A stretch of DNA of 64,000 bases from a bacterium (GTDB taxonomy: Bacteria > Bacillota > Clostridia > Oscillospirales > Acutalibacteraceae): NCBI GenBank assembly GCA_020625875.1, contig JAHLAX010000032.1:1-64000 (forward strand). The letters run 5' to 3'. The translations under genes and the position numbers were made by a program. Under the pieces are notes generated by a model. The model did not search any database and was not told where the DNA came from. It saw only the letters and a program-made list of their open reading frames with translations. Positions 1 to 8,763 of this stretch are shown in pieces. Numbering within the stretch: the first letter of the stretch is position 1; every line of letters starts with the position of its first letter.

Positions 1-1
1 C

Positions 2-106
2 ACGCAGGAAGGCGTTGAATACGCAATAAAGCACGAATTATTCACCACGACCTGTAGAGATATGGTAGCGCTTGCCGTTCAGGTTCTGGAGGAAATCGTT
101 GAATAA
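2..106 (+). CDS. C-terminal fragment of an unidentified protein (…EGVEYAIKHELFTTTCRDMVALAVQVLEEIVE*)
   Basis: Open frame 2 from window start to TAA at 104-106, followed by a terminator hairpin. Confidence 0.5.
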   Translation, partial: TQEGVEYAIKHELFTTTCRDMVALAVQVLEEIVE

Positions 107-146
107 AAACATTGCTTTGATTCTTATTTCTGTTCATCTATTCGCA

Positions 147-178
147 GGCAGCCTTTGAATGAGGCTGCCCGATTTTTG
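147..178 (+). terminator. Rho-independent terminator
   Basis: GGCAGCC..GGCTGCC stem then T-rich tract. Confidence 0.6.
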
Positions 179-261
179 CTTTAGTTCTTCAAAATACCTT
201 GTCGGGTTGATTGTTCTGTAATAGTATTTTATATATGAGGGTTGAGTCAAAAATAAAAAAA

Positions 262-335
262 TTATCGTTTATCATTAAAAAAGTGTTGACAAATGAAAAA
301 ATGTGTGGTATAGTCACGTTAACGATAAACGTTAA
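262..335 (+). promoter_or_regulatory. Sigma-70 promoter (TTGACA 286-291, N17, TATAGT 309-314) bracketed by two operator-like 17-mers (262-278 and 319-335)
   Basis: TTATCGTTTATCATTAA and, on the opposite strand, TTAACGTTTATCGTTAA differ at 2 of 17 positions; the downstream one is a perfect TTAACG-N5-CGTTAA dyad. Confidence 0.7.
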
Positions 336-361
336 ATAATTAATTTTTCGGAGGTACTGTT

Positions 362-1036
362 ATGGAGAACAAAATCAAAAAAAAGATTAATACTTTTGGC
401 AAGGTCGCTAAGATTATCACGATGATTGTTATTGTATTTATGTTGGTTACGGAGGGCTTTTTACTTGCCGGCGGCGTTATCGCGGCTGTAGTTCCTAAGG
501 AAAGCGTAACGGTTGAAACCGTTTCCCGCTCTGAAATCAGCGTAGATACAAACTACTTTGGAGTTGACGACCAGAAGTTTTATATCAATGTTGGCGGTCA
601 AAAGCTTTATATCGGAGACTTTGCCGACGAAGGATTTGAAATCAAGAATGAAAAAGACGGCTCGAGTCGCGACGTCAATATGACAGTCAGTCAATATGAT
701 ATGCATACAGCTTTGTGGTTGATTGTTTGCAAGGCGACAGCGCTGGCGGCTGTTATTGTTGCTTTATTTTTCTTCAGAGCTATTATGAAGCAATTTATGG
801 TCTGCGACACTCCGTTTTGCGACGGTATAGTAAACAAAATGCGGTCCTTTGCAATTGCGCTGATCCCTTGTATGATTGTATGGCAGTCGATGACCGCCGC
901 CAAAAACTGTATCATCGGGAAAGACGTTGATTTCAATCTGCTTTTTACCGTTTCCCTTGTGCTGATTATTTTTGTGCTGACGATGATATTTAAATACGGT
1001 ACCGAGCTCCAGAAAGAGCATGACAATACGGTCTGA
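362..1036 (+). CDS. DUF2975-like membrane protein
   Basis: Membrane protein with DUF2975-like C-terminal pattern, directly followed by a small HTH protein (typical pairing). Confidence 0.65.
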   Translation: MENKIKKKINTFGKVAKIITMIVIVFMLVTEGFLLAGGVIAAVVPKESVTVETVSRSEISVDTNYFGVDDQKFYINVGGQKLYIGDFADEGFEIKNEKDGSSRDVNMTVSQYDMHTALWLIVCKATALAAVIVALFFFRAIMKQFMVCDTPFCDGIVNKMRSFAIALIPCMIVWQSMTAAKNCIIGKDVDFNLLFTVSLVLIIFVLTMIFKYGTELQKEHDNTV

Positions 1037-1044
1037 GGTGAATT

Positions 1045-1254
1045 ATGGGAAGAATAATAGTAAGGCTCGATCGTGTAATGGCAGACCGTAAGATAGGGCT
1101 GAACGAGCTTTCTGAGCAGATCGGGATTTCTAACGTGAACCTCAGTAAGCTCAAGAACGGACATATAAGCGCCGTTCGCTTTTCCACGCTGATTGCGATT
1201 TGTGAGGCGCTGCGCTGCCAACCGGGCGATTTGTTGGAATACTCGGAAGTATAA
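1045..1254 (+). CDS. Small Cro/C1-type (YozG-like) HTH regulator
   Basis: 69 aa; ISNVNLSKLKNGHISAVRFSTLIAICEALRCQPGDLLEY is a typical XRE HTH. Confidence 0.9.
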   Translation: MGRIIVRLDRVMADRKIGLNELSEQIGISNVNLSKLKNGHISAVRFSTLIAICEALRCQPGDLLEYSEV

Positions 1255-1265
1255 ACATATCTGTC

Positions 1266-1297
1266 ACAGGCAGCCTTTTGAGGTTGCCTGTTTTTTA
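1266..1297 (+). terminator. Rho-independent terminator
   Basis: CAGGCAGCC..GGTTGCCTG then TTTTTT. Confidence 0.75.
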
Positions 1298-1540
1298 TGC
1301 CCTGAAACGAATCGCAAACTACGCTTTTCTCCCGTTTCCTATATAATATAGGTATAACAACAACAAAAAACCTTACGCCATTTAGAACAGCGTTTATAAA
1401 CACTTATAAAGACTTATGAAAAGCGGTAAAATCGAAAATGGCTTAAATAAAGGGTTGTGGATGGTTATGGAGAGTAATTTCCTTGATGTATCGGAAGTCC
1501 CGACAATGAAGTCCCTCGAAAAATAATTGACATTAAAACT

Positions 1541-1587
1541 CCCCGAAAGCCGCTTATCTATGCGGTTTTCGGGGATTGCTGTTTTTT
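1541..1587 (+). terminator. Strong hairpin terminator
   Basis: CCCCGAAAGCCGC / GCGGTTTTCGGGG stem then T-rich run. Confidence 0.75.
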
Positions 1588-1719
1588 CGAATTTTTATGC
1601 TTACACCAAAATTTACACCATTTTGTGCAGATAACAATCAGTTGAGTAAAATTAGTTGTTGAATTTTACGAAGAATTATGCTACAATTAATACATAAAAT
1701 AATACAGGGAGGTTGTACT

Positions 1720-1989
1720 ATGCCAAATATCAAACCGGTATCGGATTTACGAAACTACAACGAGGTGTTGAGCGATATAGCTGTCGGTGAGCCTGTTTTC
1801 CTGACAAAAAACGGCAGGGGAAGATATGCTATCCTCGATATTAAGGAATATGAAAAACTCCACGCTGAATTAAAACTCGTCAGCGAACTGCTTGCGGTTG
1901 AGCGAGAAAGAGAAGCAGGAGCGAAATATTATACTTTAGATGAAGTCGAGGATTCGCTGGACAAAATTTTGGGAGATAATAATGCGTAA
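1720..1989 (+). CDS. Phd/YefM-family antitoxin
   Basis: MPNIKPVSDLRNYNEVLSDIAVGEPVFLTKNGRGRYAILDIKEYEKL; RBS GGGAGG at 1708; track start 1678 is too early; promoter TTGAAT-N17-TACAAT at 1659-1687. Confidence 0.9.
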   Translation: MPNIKPVSDLRNYNEVLSDIAVGEPVFLTKNGRGRYAILDIKEYEKLHAELKLVSELLAVEREREAGAKYYTLDEVEDSLDKILGDNNA

Positions 1990-2290
1990 ATATAAGGTGT
2001 TAGTTTCTCCGAAAGCGAAGGAAATGCTGGATAAGCATATTGATTTTCTCGCTCAGGTCAATGCAGCTTCGGCGAGGAATAATAAAAACGAGATAATGAA
2101 AGGCTTGCGTTCTTTATCGGATATGCCTGCAAGATTTCCGTTGTTTGAAAGTGATTATATCAAATCAGGCAAATACCACAAGATGTATATCGAAAAATGG
2201 TATTTGGTACTTTATCAAATTATAGATGATACCGTTTATGTAGAGTATATTATTGATTGCAGAGAGAATTATAGTTGGTTGTTAAAGTGA
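1982..2290 (+). CDS. RelE/ParE-family toxin
   Basis: MRKYKVLVSPKAKEMLDKHIDFLAQV…; start overlaps antitoxin stop (ATGCGTAA). Confidence 0.88.
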   Translation: MRKYKVLVSPKAKEMLDKHIDFLAQVNAASARNNKNEIMKGLRSLSDMPARFPLFESDYIKSGKYHKMYIEKWYLVLYQIIDDTVYVEYIIDCRENYSWLLK

Positions 2291-2579
2291 TGTTTTCTGC
2301 GGAAAGGGGAAAAATGAAATCCCTCGACAAGTAGAAGGCTGAAAAGTTCAGTATTCATGCGGGTTTCTAACTTAAGCCTAAACCCAAATTTACGCCATTT
2401 ACGCCAAACTTACGCCAAAGTGTGCAGAGTTTTGTGCAAGGTAACAAAATCGCATAATTGTTTACGAGAGTTTTGTTGCGAGGAAATATAACAAAGAGAA
2501 TAAGGAAAATTTTAAAAAGAATCTATAAGGATTATGCATTTAAGCTTATACCAAATTTTGTTTATGATTTAAGAGTGAG

Positions 2580-3560
2580 GTGAAGCATATGTATTCCAAA
2601 ACAAGAATTATTATTCTATTCATTATAGTATTACTTTGTGCAGGGTGTACCATTAATGAAAAAAGCACTACAGAAAGTGATACAAAAAGGAAAAGCAGAT
2701 TTACTACTATTAGATACAAAAACGGTTTGGAACTAACTGAATATTCCGGAAATTATGAGGAATTAACAATTCCGAAGTTTGTTGACGGAAAAAAACTTGT
2801 AAAAATTGGTGGCTTTTATGATGAGTATGATTCTTTTTTTTATGGACCATTTAGAGGCAGTAATTGCAAACGAATTAAAGTACCATCCACAATTAAAGAA
2901 ATTGAACCTGACGCTTTTTTATCAGCCTATAAATTAGAGCGTATAGAAGTTGATAAAAATAATAAAAAATACGCAAGTGTAGATGGCGTATTATACTCTA
3001 AAGATAAAAAAACGCTAATATGTATTCCTCCAAATTACAAAAATAAAACGTTTATTATTCCTGACGGAACAGTTTCAGTAAAATCGTTAGTTTATAATGA
3101 TATTGAAAGCTTAATTATTCCTAAAACACTTAAAAAAATTGATATTAATTCTTATTATCCCGCGTGGTATTATGATTCGACTTACTTTTCCGCTTGTAAT
3201 TTAAAAAATATAGTTGTTGATAGAAATAATGACTATTTCAAATCAGAGAACGGAGTCTTATATAATAAGAAAGGTACGGAACTTTTGATTTTTCCTGAAA
3301 ATAGTGAAATAGAGGAGTTTACAGTTCCTAAGACAGTAAAAGTTATAAAAAGATTTTATATTAATTTTCTTTCTAATCTAAAAAAATTATATGTAGGAAA
3401 AAATGTAAAAAAAATAGAATTGGAATCAGATTATGACTTTGAATTAACTTACAGCTATAGACCAACAAAGCTTACAATAATTGGTTATAAAGATTCTGCG
3501 ATTTACAAATGGTATAAGGAACAAGATGAAAGTGAATATTTAATTTTTAGATTAATTTGA
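2580..3560 (+). CDS. BspA-like leucine-rich-repeat lipoprotein
   Basis: Lipobox LLCAGC; LRR_5-type repeats (IKVPSTIKEIEPDAF…, LIIPKTLKKIDI…). Confidence 0.7.
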   Translation: MKHMYSKTRIIILFIIVLLCAGCTINEKSTTESDTKRKSRFTTIRYKNGLELTEYSGNYEELTIPKFVDGKKLVKIGGFYDEYDSFFYGPFRGSNCKRIKVPSTIKEIEPDAFLSAYKLERIEVDKNNKKYASVDGVLYSKDKKTLICIPPNYKNKTFIIPDGTVSVKSLVYNDIESLIIPKTLKKIDINSYYPAWYYDSTYFSACNLKNIVVDRNNDYFKSENGVLYNKKGTELLIFPENSEIEEFTVPKTVKVIKRFYINFLSNLKKLYVGKNVKKIELESDYDFELTYSYRPTKLTIIGYKDSAIYKWYKEQDESEYLIFRLI

Positions 3561-3564
3561 TTTT

Positions 3565-3702
3565 TTGAAGAAGGATAATAAAGAACAATATAATGCGTAT
3601 AATGATGTGAAAGGTGATATTTCTATTAATGAACTTGCTCCAAGGGCATTGAATGATGATTTTTGTGATGCTAATAGTCCACTGAACAATGTTTTTAAAT
3701 GA
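3565..3702 (+). pseudogene. Possible truncated coding remnant (FLKKDNKEQYNAYNDVKGDISINELAPRALNDDFCDANSPLNNVFK*)
   Basis: 46-codon open frame with protein-like composition but no start codon or RBS. Confidence 0.3.
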
Positions 3703-3719
3703 AAGGGTGATTAAATCCT

Positions 3720-4055
3720 ATGTTTAAATCTTTAAAATGTTTTGAACTAACTAGGCACCACATGTATACAAAATTCAAACGGGTAATAACAGATAAATCA
3801 GAAAAAAATGAGAGTAATTTTTATAAGTTATCTCAAATTGTATTTTCTTCTACATTATCTCTTTTTATTTCATATCTTGCTAAAAACTATTTTTTAAAAG
3901 ATCAACAAGACAATACCAATCCAATTTATGATATAGCCTTTTTTGCTGTTGCGTTGGTTATTGTTTCGTTTTTGTTTTACAAGGAAGCTATTACACTAAA
4001 ACAAATCGCGGGTATTGTTCTTTGCGGCGGAGGATTAGTACTTATCAATATATGA
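3720..4055 (+). CDS. Hypothetical small membrane protein
   Basis: ORF with two or three predicted TM segments; AT-rich. Confidence 0.5.
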   Translation: MFKSLKCFELTRHHMYTKFKRVITDKSEKNESNFYKLSQIVFSSTLSLFISYLAKNYFLKDQQDNTNPIYDIAFFAVALVIVSFLFYKEAITLKQIAGIVLCGGGLVLINI

Positions 4056-4093
4056 TGCATTAACGGTTTTTAAGCTCTTTTGTTACTATTCGA

Positions 4094-4122
4094 TAGACAT
4101 TTTCTTTTTTGCGTGGTATAAT
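4094..4122 (+). promoter_or_regulatory. Promoter of ldh (TAGACA-N17-TATAAT)
   Basis: Exact 17-nt spacing, upstream of ldh RBS. Confidence 0.6.
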
Positions 4123-4196
4123 TAAGAAAACTATTAAATGAGCTTGTGGCACGCAATACTAATCGAAAAGCTAAATCAAAAAAGGAGAAATTCATT

Positions 4197-5150
4197 ATGG
4201 TAGAAATCAACAGCAGAAAAGCGGCTATCGTAGGCTGCGGATTCGTAGGTTCAGCTTCGGCGTTCGCGATTATGCAGAGCGGTTTGTTCTCTGAACTCGT
4301 ACTTATTGACGCTGATAAAAACAGAGCCGAGGGTGAAGCTCTCGACATCAGCCACGGTCTTCCGTTTTCAAAGCCGATGCAGATTTACGCGGGCTCATAT
4401 GAGGACATCAGCGACGCGGCGGTGATTATCGTTACCGCGGGCGCGGGGCAGAAGCCCGGTGAAACAAGGCTTGACTTGGTAAAGAAAAACGTGGGAATCT
4501 TCAAGTCGATCATTCCCGAAATCGCAAAGTACAACAAGAGCGGCATTCTGCTCATCGTGGCAAATCCCGTCGATATTCTGACATATGCCGCGAAGAAGCT
4601 CAGCGGATTCCCGAGCAACAGAGTATTCGGCTCGGGTACTGTGCTTGACAGCGCAAGATTAAAATACCTGCTCGGCGAGCACCTCGGCGTTGACAGCAGA
4701 AGCATCCACGCTTTTATTATCGGCGAACACGGCGACAGCGAAATCGCCGCTTGGAGCAGCGCCAATGTATCGGGCGTTCCGCTGCACAAATTCTGCGAGA
4801 TGCGCGGTCATTTCAATCATACCAAAGCGATGCGTGAGATTTCCGAAAACGTCAAGAACAGCGCCTATGAAATTATCGAGAAAAAGAAAGCGACCTACTA
4901 CGGCATCGCTATGTCCGTTAAGCGCATCTGCGAGGCGATTGTCAGGGATGAAAAATCCGTTCTTCCCGTGTCGAGCGTACAGACAGGCGAGGAAATCAGC
5001 GGCGTGGCTCTTTCAATGCCCGCCATCGTCGGAAAGCACGGCGTTGAGGGCTCCGTACCGATTGAGCTGAACGACAACGAAAAAGCCGCTCTCAAAGAAT
5101 CAGCGGAAACTCTGAGAGCAGTTATCAAGGACGTATTAGAGGAAAGCTGA
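4197..5150 (+). CDS. ldh: L-lactate dehydrogenase
   Basis: GCGFVGSASAFAIMQSGLF…, GEHGDSE catalytic motif; RBS AAAGGAG; track start 4146 precedes the RBS. Confidence 0.95.
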   Translation: MVEINSRKAAIVGCGFVGSASAFAIMQSGLFSELVLIDADKNRAEGEALDISHGLPFSKPMQIYAGSYEDISDAAVIIVTAGAGQKPGETRLDLVKKNVGIFKSIIPEIAKYNKSGILLIVANPVDILTYAAKKLSGFPSNRVFGSGTVLDSARLKYLLGEHLGVDSRSIHAFIIGEHGDSEIAAWSSANVSGVPLHKFCEMRGHFNHTKAMREISENVKNSAYEIIEKKKATYYGIAMSVKRICEAIVRDEKSVLPVSSVQTGEEISGVALSMPAIVGKHGVEGSVPIELNDNEKAALKESAETLRAVIKDVLEES

Positions 5151-5224
5151 GAAACCACTCGTAATGACAAAGAAATAATCTTCGGGATTATAATAGGATT
5201 CAGTGAGAATACTGTGAAAAACTA

Positions 5225-5253
5225 TTGACAAAAAATGGTTTTCAATATATAAT
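5225..5253 (+). promoter_or_regulatory. Consensus sigma-70 promoter TTGACA-N17-TATAAT
   Basis: Perfect hexamers and spacing, just upstream of the riboswitch. Confidence 0.8.
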
Positions 5254-5277
5254 ATAATAAATTAATATTTCTAGATA

Positions 5278-5356
5278 TAAAGGCAAAGCTGTCGAAAGGC
5301 AGTGACGCAAAGCGAAGAGCCTAAGGTGCTTTTGCACTATGGTCGTCTGGTTGCAT
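5278..5356 (+). ncRNA. Cyclic-di-GMP-I (GEMM-I) riboswitch
   Basis: GGCAAAGCTGTCGAAAGGCAGTGACGCAAAGC…GCCTAAGGTGC..GCACTATGGTCGTCTGGTTGC matches GEMM-I conserved blocks. Confidence 0.9.
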
Positions 5357-5428
5357 CTATATGTGTCCTTATATAAGTGGGCATATTATAGGTGCTTTTT
5401 TATTTTTAAATATAAGCGAGGGATACTT

Positions 5429-7087
5429 ATGAAAAAACTATTGTCCTTGATAATTGCCGCGATATTATTGATTACGGCATTCTGCCTGCCTGTCAATGCT
5501 TCTGTAGGTCATGTGAACGCGGGTGATACGCTGAGCTTCAACGGCGCTACATCATCAAACGCTTTCGGTGATTTGCTTGATTGGACAGGTATTGTTTTCG
5601 AAAACGCGAATAGTATAATAGATGTTGAGGGTACGTTAGCTGTCGGCGGTGACTTTAACTCCACCAACGGATTATCGGTTAACGGCGGCGCTTACGGATT
5701 ATCTCCCGCGTCTACTGAGGATGTAGCTTTCCTTGTTAACGGCAACGCGAAAATCAGCGGCTACGGCAACGTGTGGGGACAGACTGTTATAGGCAACTCG
5801 GACGGCAACACCTATCGCCTTTCGAACGTTACTCCGTCAGGAATAACAAACGGAAAGTATACTGTAGCGAACTCAACACAGTATTTTGCGGACGCTAAGA
5901 GCACAGCCGCTGCTGTGAAGACTGCAGTTCAAGACCTTTCTGTTAACGGAGTATGCGACATATCTAACGGCATATATAAGTTTAACGGTAACTCGAATGA
6001 GAATGTACTGGTTTATAATGTTGATGATTCGACCATTAATTCTTATCTTTTTGATTTCACTATCGCCGAAGGTCAGACAATTGTCGTTAATTTTACAGCG
6101 TCAGATTCAATCAAGTTTAAGTACGGCGCTTACAAAATAAACGGCAAGATGGATCCCAATTATCTGAGAAAATTTAACCGCAATATCATAATCAATGTTG
6201 TCAACGCGACTGAGATTGAAATGACTTATACTGAATTATACGGTATTCTTCTGGCTCCCGACGCGAATTTGACGGGCAGAGGTTCCAACGTATGCGGAAC
6301 ATCTATTTTGAACGGACTTACAGGCTCAAACGGTTTTGAAATCCATGAAGGCTACAACAACAGCTTTATTCCCGCTGTTCCCGTGTCGGCTTCCGCGTCT
6401 GCGGGGCAGTCTTCCGAGACCTCTCCCGAAACTTCTTCTGAAGCCACTCCCGAGATTTCTTCCGAAGAAGCTGCAGAAACCGTAAGCATAAGAATCGACA
6501 CCCCAAAGAAAATGGCGGTAGCTTTTGTTGACGGCACCGTATACTACAATGGCGATATGAAAGACGTTGTTGTCGGCAGAGAATATCCCTTCCAGATGTG
6601 CGCTGTCAACTGGGATAACGGCAAATATGACGAAAACGGCAACGGAATCCGCGGCAGCGTTGTTTACAGAATGAAGGTTGTTCATCAAAACGAATTCAAC
6701 GAGCTTGCGCGCGCGGCTAAGGCTAATTCTGAGAGATACACAGTCAAGGGAATTGACATCATCGACAACGAGAATAAAACAATCATTGTCAACTGTGACG
6801 CAAGTGATTTCCATCTTGAAACCGATGTTAACAACTTCTTTATGGCTTACAGATTCCATTTCGCGAATGGAGATTACAAAAAGACCACAGGTATTCAGAA
6901 CGTAATCAACACTTCTCTCGAGAGCCTGTCAGTCAACCTCCCCGCTGGTTCTACAATCACCTGCAACGCGTATGTCGGCGGTGATATGGTCGACAGCGAT
7001 AACGTGTTTATCACAAACAACTCAGGCGAGGGCATCTATGAGGATGAATACCTCACAAGCGTAAACGACTACACTTGGAATCACTAA
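5429..7087 (+). CDS. Secreted choice-of-anchor A family protein (adhesin-like)
   Basis: Signal peptide; NAFGDLLDWTGIVFENANSIIDVEGTLAVGGDFNST… fold signature; S/E/T-P linker; track start 5339 falls inside the riboswitch. Confidence 0.75.
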   Translation: MKKLLSLIIAAILLITAFCLPVNASVGHVNAGDTLSFNGATSSNAFGDLLDWTGIVFENANSIIDVEGTLAVGGDFNSTNGLSVNGGAYGLSPASTEDVAFLVNGNAKISGYGNVWGQTVIGNSDGNTYRLSNVTPSGITNGKYTVANSTQYFADAKSTAAAVKTAVQDLSVNGVCDISNGIYKFNGNSNENVLVYNVDDSTINSYLFDFTIAEGQTIVVNFTASDSIKFKYGAYKINGKMDPNYLRKFNRNIIINVVNATEIEMTYTELYGILLAPDANLTGRGSNVCGTSILNGLTGSNGFEIHEGYNNSFIPAVPVSASASAGQSSETSPETSSEATPEISSEEAAETVSIRIDTPKKMAVAFVDGTVYYNGDMKDVVVGREYPFQMCAVNWDNGKYDENGNGIRGSVVYRMKVVHQNEFNELARAAKANSERYTVKGIDIIDNENKTIIVNCDASDFHLETDVNNFFMAYRFHFANGDYKKTTGIQNVINTSLESLSVNLPAGSTITCNAYVGGDMVDSDNVFITNNSGEGIYEDEYLTSVNDYTWNH

Positions 7088-7101
7088 AACATAATAATCA
7101 G

Positions 7102-7138
7102 GCGCATAACCGTTATCTTTTTCGGTTATGCGCTTTTT
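7102..7138 (+). terminator. Rho-independent terminator
   Basis: GCGCATAACCG / CGGTTATGCGC then TTTTT. Confidence 0.85.
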
Positions 7139-7155
7139 GCTCTTATACTTTTTGA

Positions 7156-7184
7156 TAGACAAAATTATTCAGATATGATAGAAT
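7156..7184 (+). promoter_or_regulatory. Promoter TAGACA-N17-TAGAAT
   Basis: Spacing and position upstream of 7215 CDS. Confidence 0.5.
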
Positions 7185-7214
7185 TACTGTGATATATATT
7201 TTGAGGAGTTAAGT

Positions 7215-7652
7215 ATGAAAAAGGCGGTTTTAATCGTTATATCCGTACTCGCGCTGCTATTATGCGGTTGTCAGACAAAGGAGCAGAATAATATGAATAA
7301 CTCAGATAATAAGACAGTTTTATTTATAAACGGAGTTAATGACGCTGATGTGTGGATATTGCCTCAGACGAAGGCGAACCTCAAGACCACCGTGTGGGGA
7401 AAGGCTACAGCCTCAAAAGTCAAAAAAGGCGAAAGCCGTCAGGCTCCGCTGTGTGAGGCGGGGGACAACGGTCATTTTCTTTTCAGAATGATAGACACCG
7501 ACAGCTTTTATTATTCCGCTAATGACCTTGCGCTTGAAGCGGACTGGACATTGGAGATAAAAGAAAACGATTCGCGCGATATTACGCTCATAGTTACGGA
7601 TAAAAACGGTGAGTTAAAAAACAAATATGAAGTGTTCGCGGCAAAGTTGTAA
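7215..7652 (+). CDS. Hypothetical lipoprotein
   Basis: Lipobox LLLCGC; 145 aa. Confidence 0.75.
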   Translation: MKKAVLIVISVLALLLCGCQTKEQNNMNNSDNKTVLFINGVNDADVWILPQTKANLKTTVWGKATASKVKKGESRQAPLCEAGDNGHFLFRMIDTDSFYYSANDLALEADWTLEIKENDSRDITLIVTDKNGELKNKYEVFAAKL

Positions 7653-7729
7653 TCGCCGCAAAATAATGATTGATTTTCATACATCCATATTATATAATAA
7701 ACGTAGTAAAGCCAAGAGGAGGTTTTTAT

Positions 7730-8737
7730 ATGGAAGAATATACAAACACAAATTCGAACGATACAGTTCAGAACGGCGCTCCGCTCAGGTATTGCACACA
7801 GTGCGGCGCTCCTGTTTATGACGAAGCTGTGGGTTGCCCGAATTGTGACGTGCAACAGACTCAGGTTGTCAGCCCCGCGGTTACATATACAGAGCCGATA
7901 ACTCAGTATGTTCCGCAGCCGATTGATACTGTGCCTGAAAAGCCGAGCGGAAAACCTAATCTGTTGGTAGTACTGATTCTTTCAGCGGCTGCTGTGGGAA
8001 CTTTTCTGATTGTAAGATTATTTAACATAGGCGCTACAATTACAAGTCTGGGTTATTTTTTCAACGGAACGGATATTACATATCTGAACTCGGTTCTGAA
8101 CGATACAATATGCGATCTGCTGTTCTGTATGGCGGGATTGTTTATGGTTTTGTTTGTTGCTGTGGGTTACAAAAAGCAGCCGATTAATACCAAGTTTGTC
8201 GCTTTATCGTTCCTTTTTATGGCGATTTACTCTATTCTTCAGGTTACAGAGTACCCTGTCGCGTTAATTATGATGGGCGTTAAAGGTTATAGCCACTCAG
8301 TTGACGGATACGCGATTTTGTTGATGGTCCTTGATGTGGGTAAAGCGGTTCTGTTCTTTATCACTGCTCTCAATCTCTTTAAAGGCAGATTCAATAAGAT
8401 AATGGCAATAATAGCCGCAGGCGCTTATATTGTCTCGCTGTTATTCGCGATTACAAGCGTTTCTTATATTTCAGGGATGTTCTATTTCCTCGCGAATTCG
8501 GCTTTCGCGGCGGCGATGCTTATATTCGCGTTAATGTTCAAGCCTGACGCCGAGCCTGTTCCTGTAGCGGCTCCCGCGGCGGATTCGTATATGACCGACG
8601 ATACTGTGGCTGAGCTTCCGACAGCTGAGATTCCTGCGATCGAAGCGTCGATAGAAGAGGCTCCCGCGGCTGAAGCTCCTGTAGCGGATGTCCCCGAGGA
8701 ACAGCCTGTTGAAGCGGAAATACCGCCAACTGAATAA
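7730..8737 (+). CDS. Zinc-ribbon multi-TM membrane protein with P/A/E-rich tail
   Basis: CTQCGAPVYDEAVGCPNC; several TM helices; RBS AGAGGAGG; track start 7670 too early. Confidence 0.8.
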   Translation: MEEYTNTNSNDTVQNGAPLRYCTQCGAPVYDEAVGCPNCDVQQTQVVSPAVTYTEPITQYVPQPIDTVPEKPSGKPNLLVVLILSAAAVGTFLIVRLFNIGATITSLGYFFNGTDITYLNSVLNDTICDLLFCMAGLFMVLFVAVGYKKQPINTKFVALSFLFMAIYSILQVTEYPVALIMMGVKGYSHSVDGYAILLMVLDVGKAVLFFITALNLFKGRFNKIMAIIAAGAYIVSLLFAITSVSYISGMFYFLANSAFAAAMLIFALMFKPDAEPVPVAAPAADSYMTDDTVAELPTAEIPAIEASIEEAPAAEAPVADVPEEQPVEAEIPPTE

Positions 8738-8763
8738 TTATTATATAGCAAAGGAGTTTAGTT

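Noticed and set aside
691-1403. Minus-strand ORFs of 176 and 137 aa
   Set aside because: Overlap the DUF2975/HTH operon and its terminator; low plausibility.
5339-5428. N-terminal extension of the choice-of-anchor A protein as called in the track
   Set aside because: Overlaps the c-di-GMP aptamer; ATG 5429 starts a proper signal peptide.
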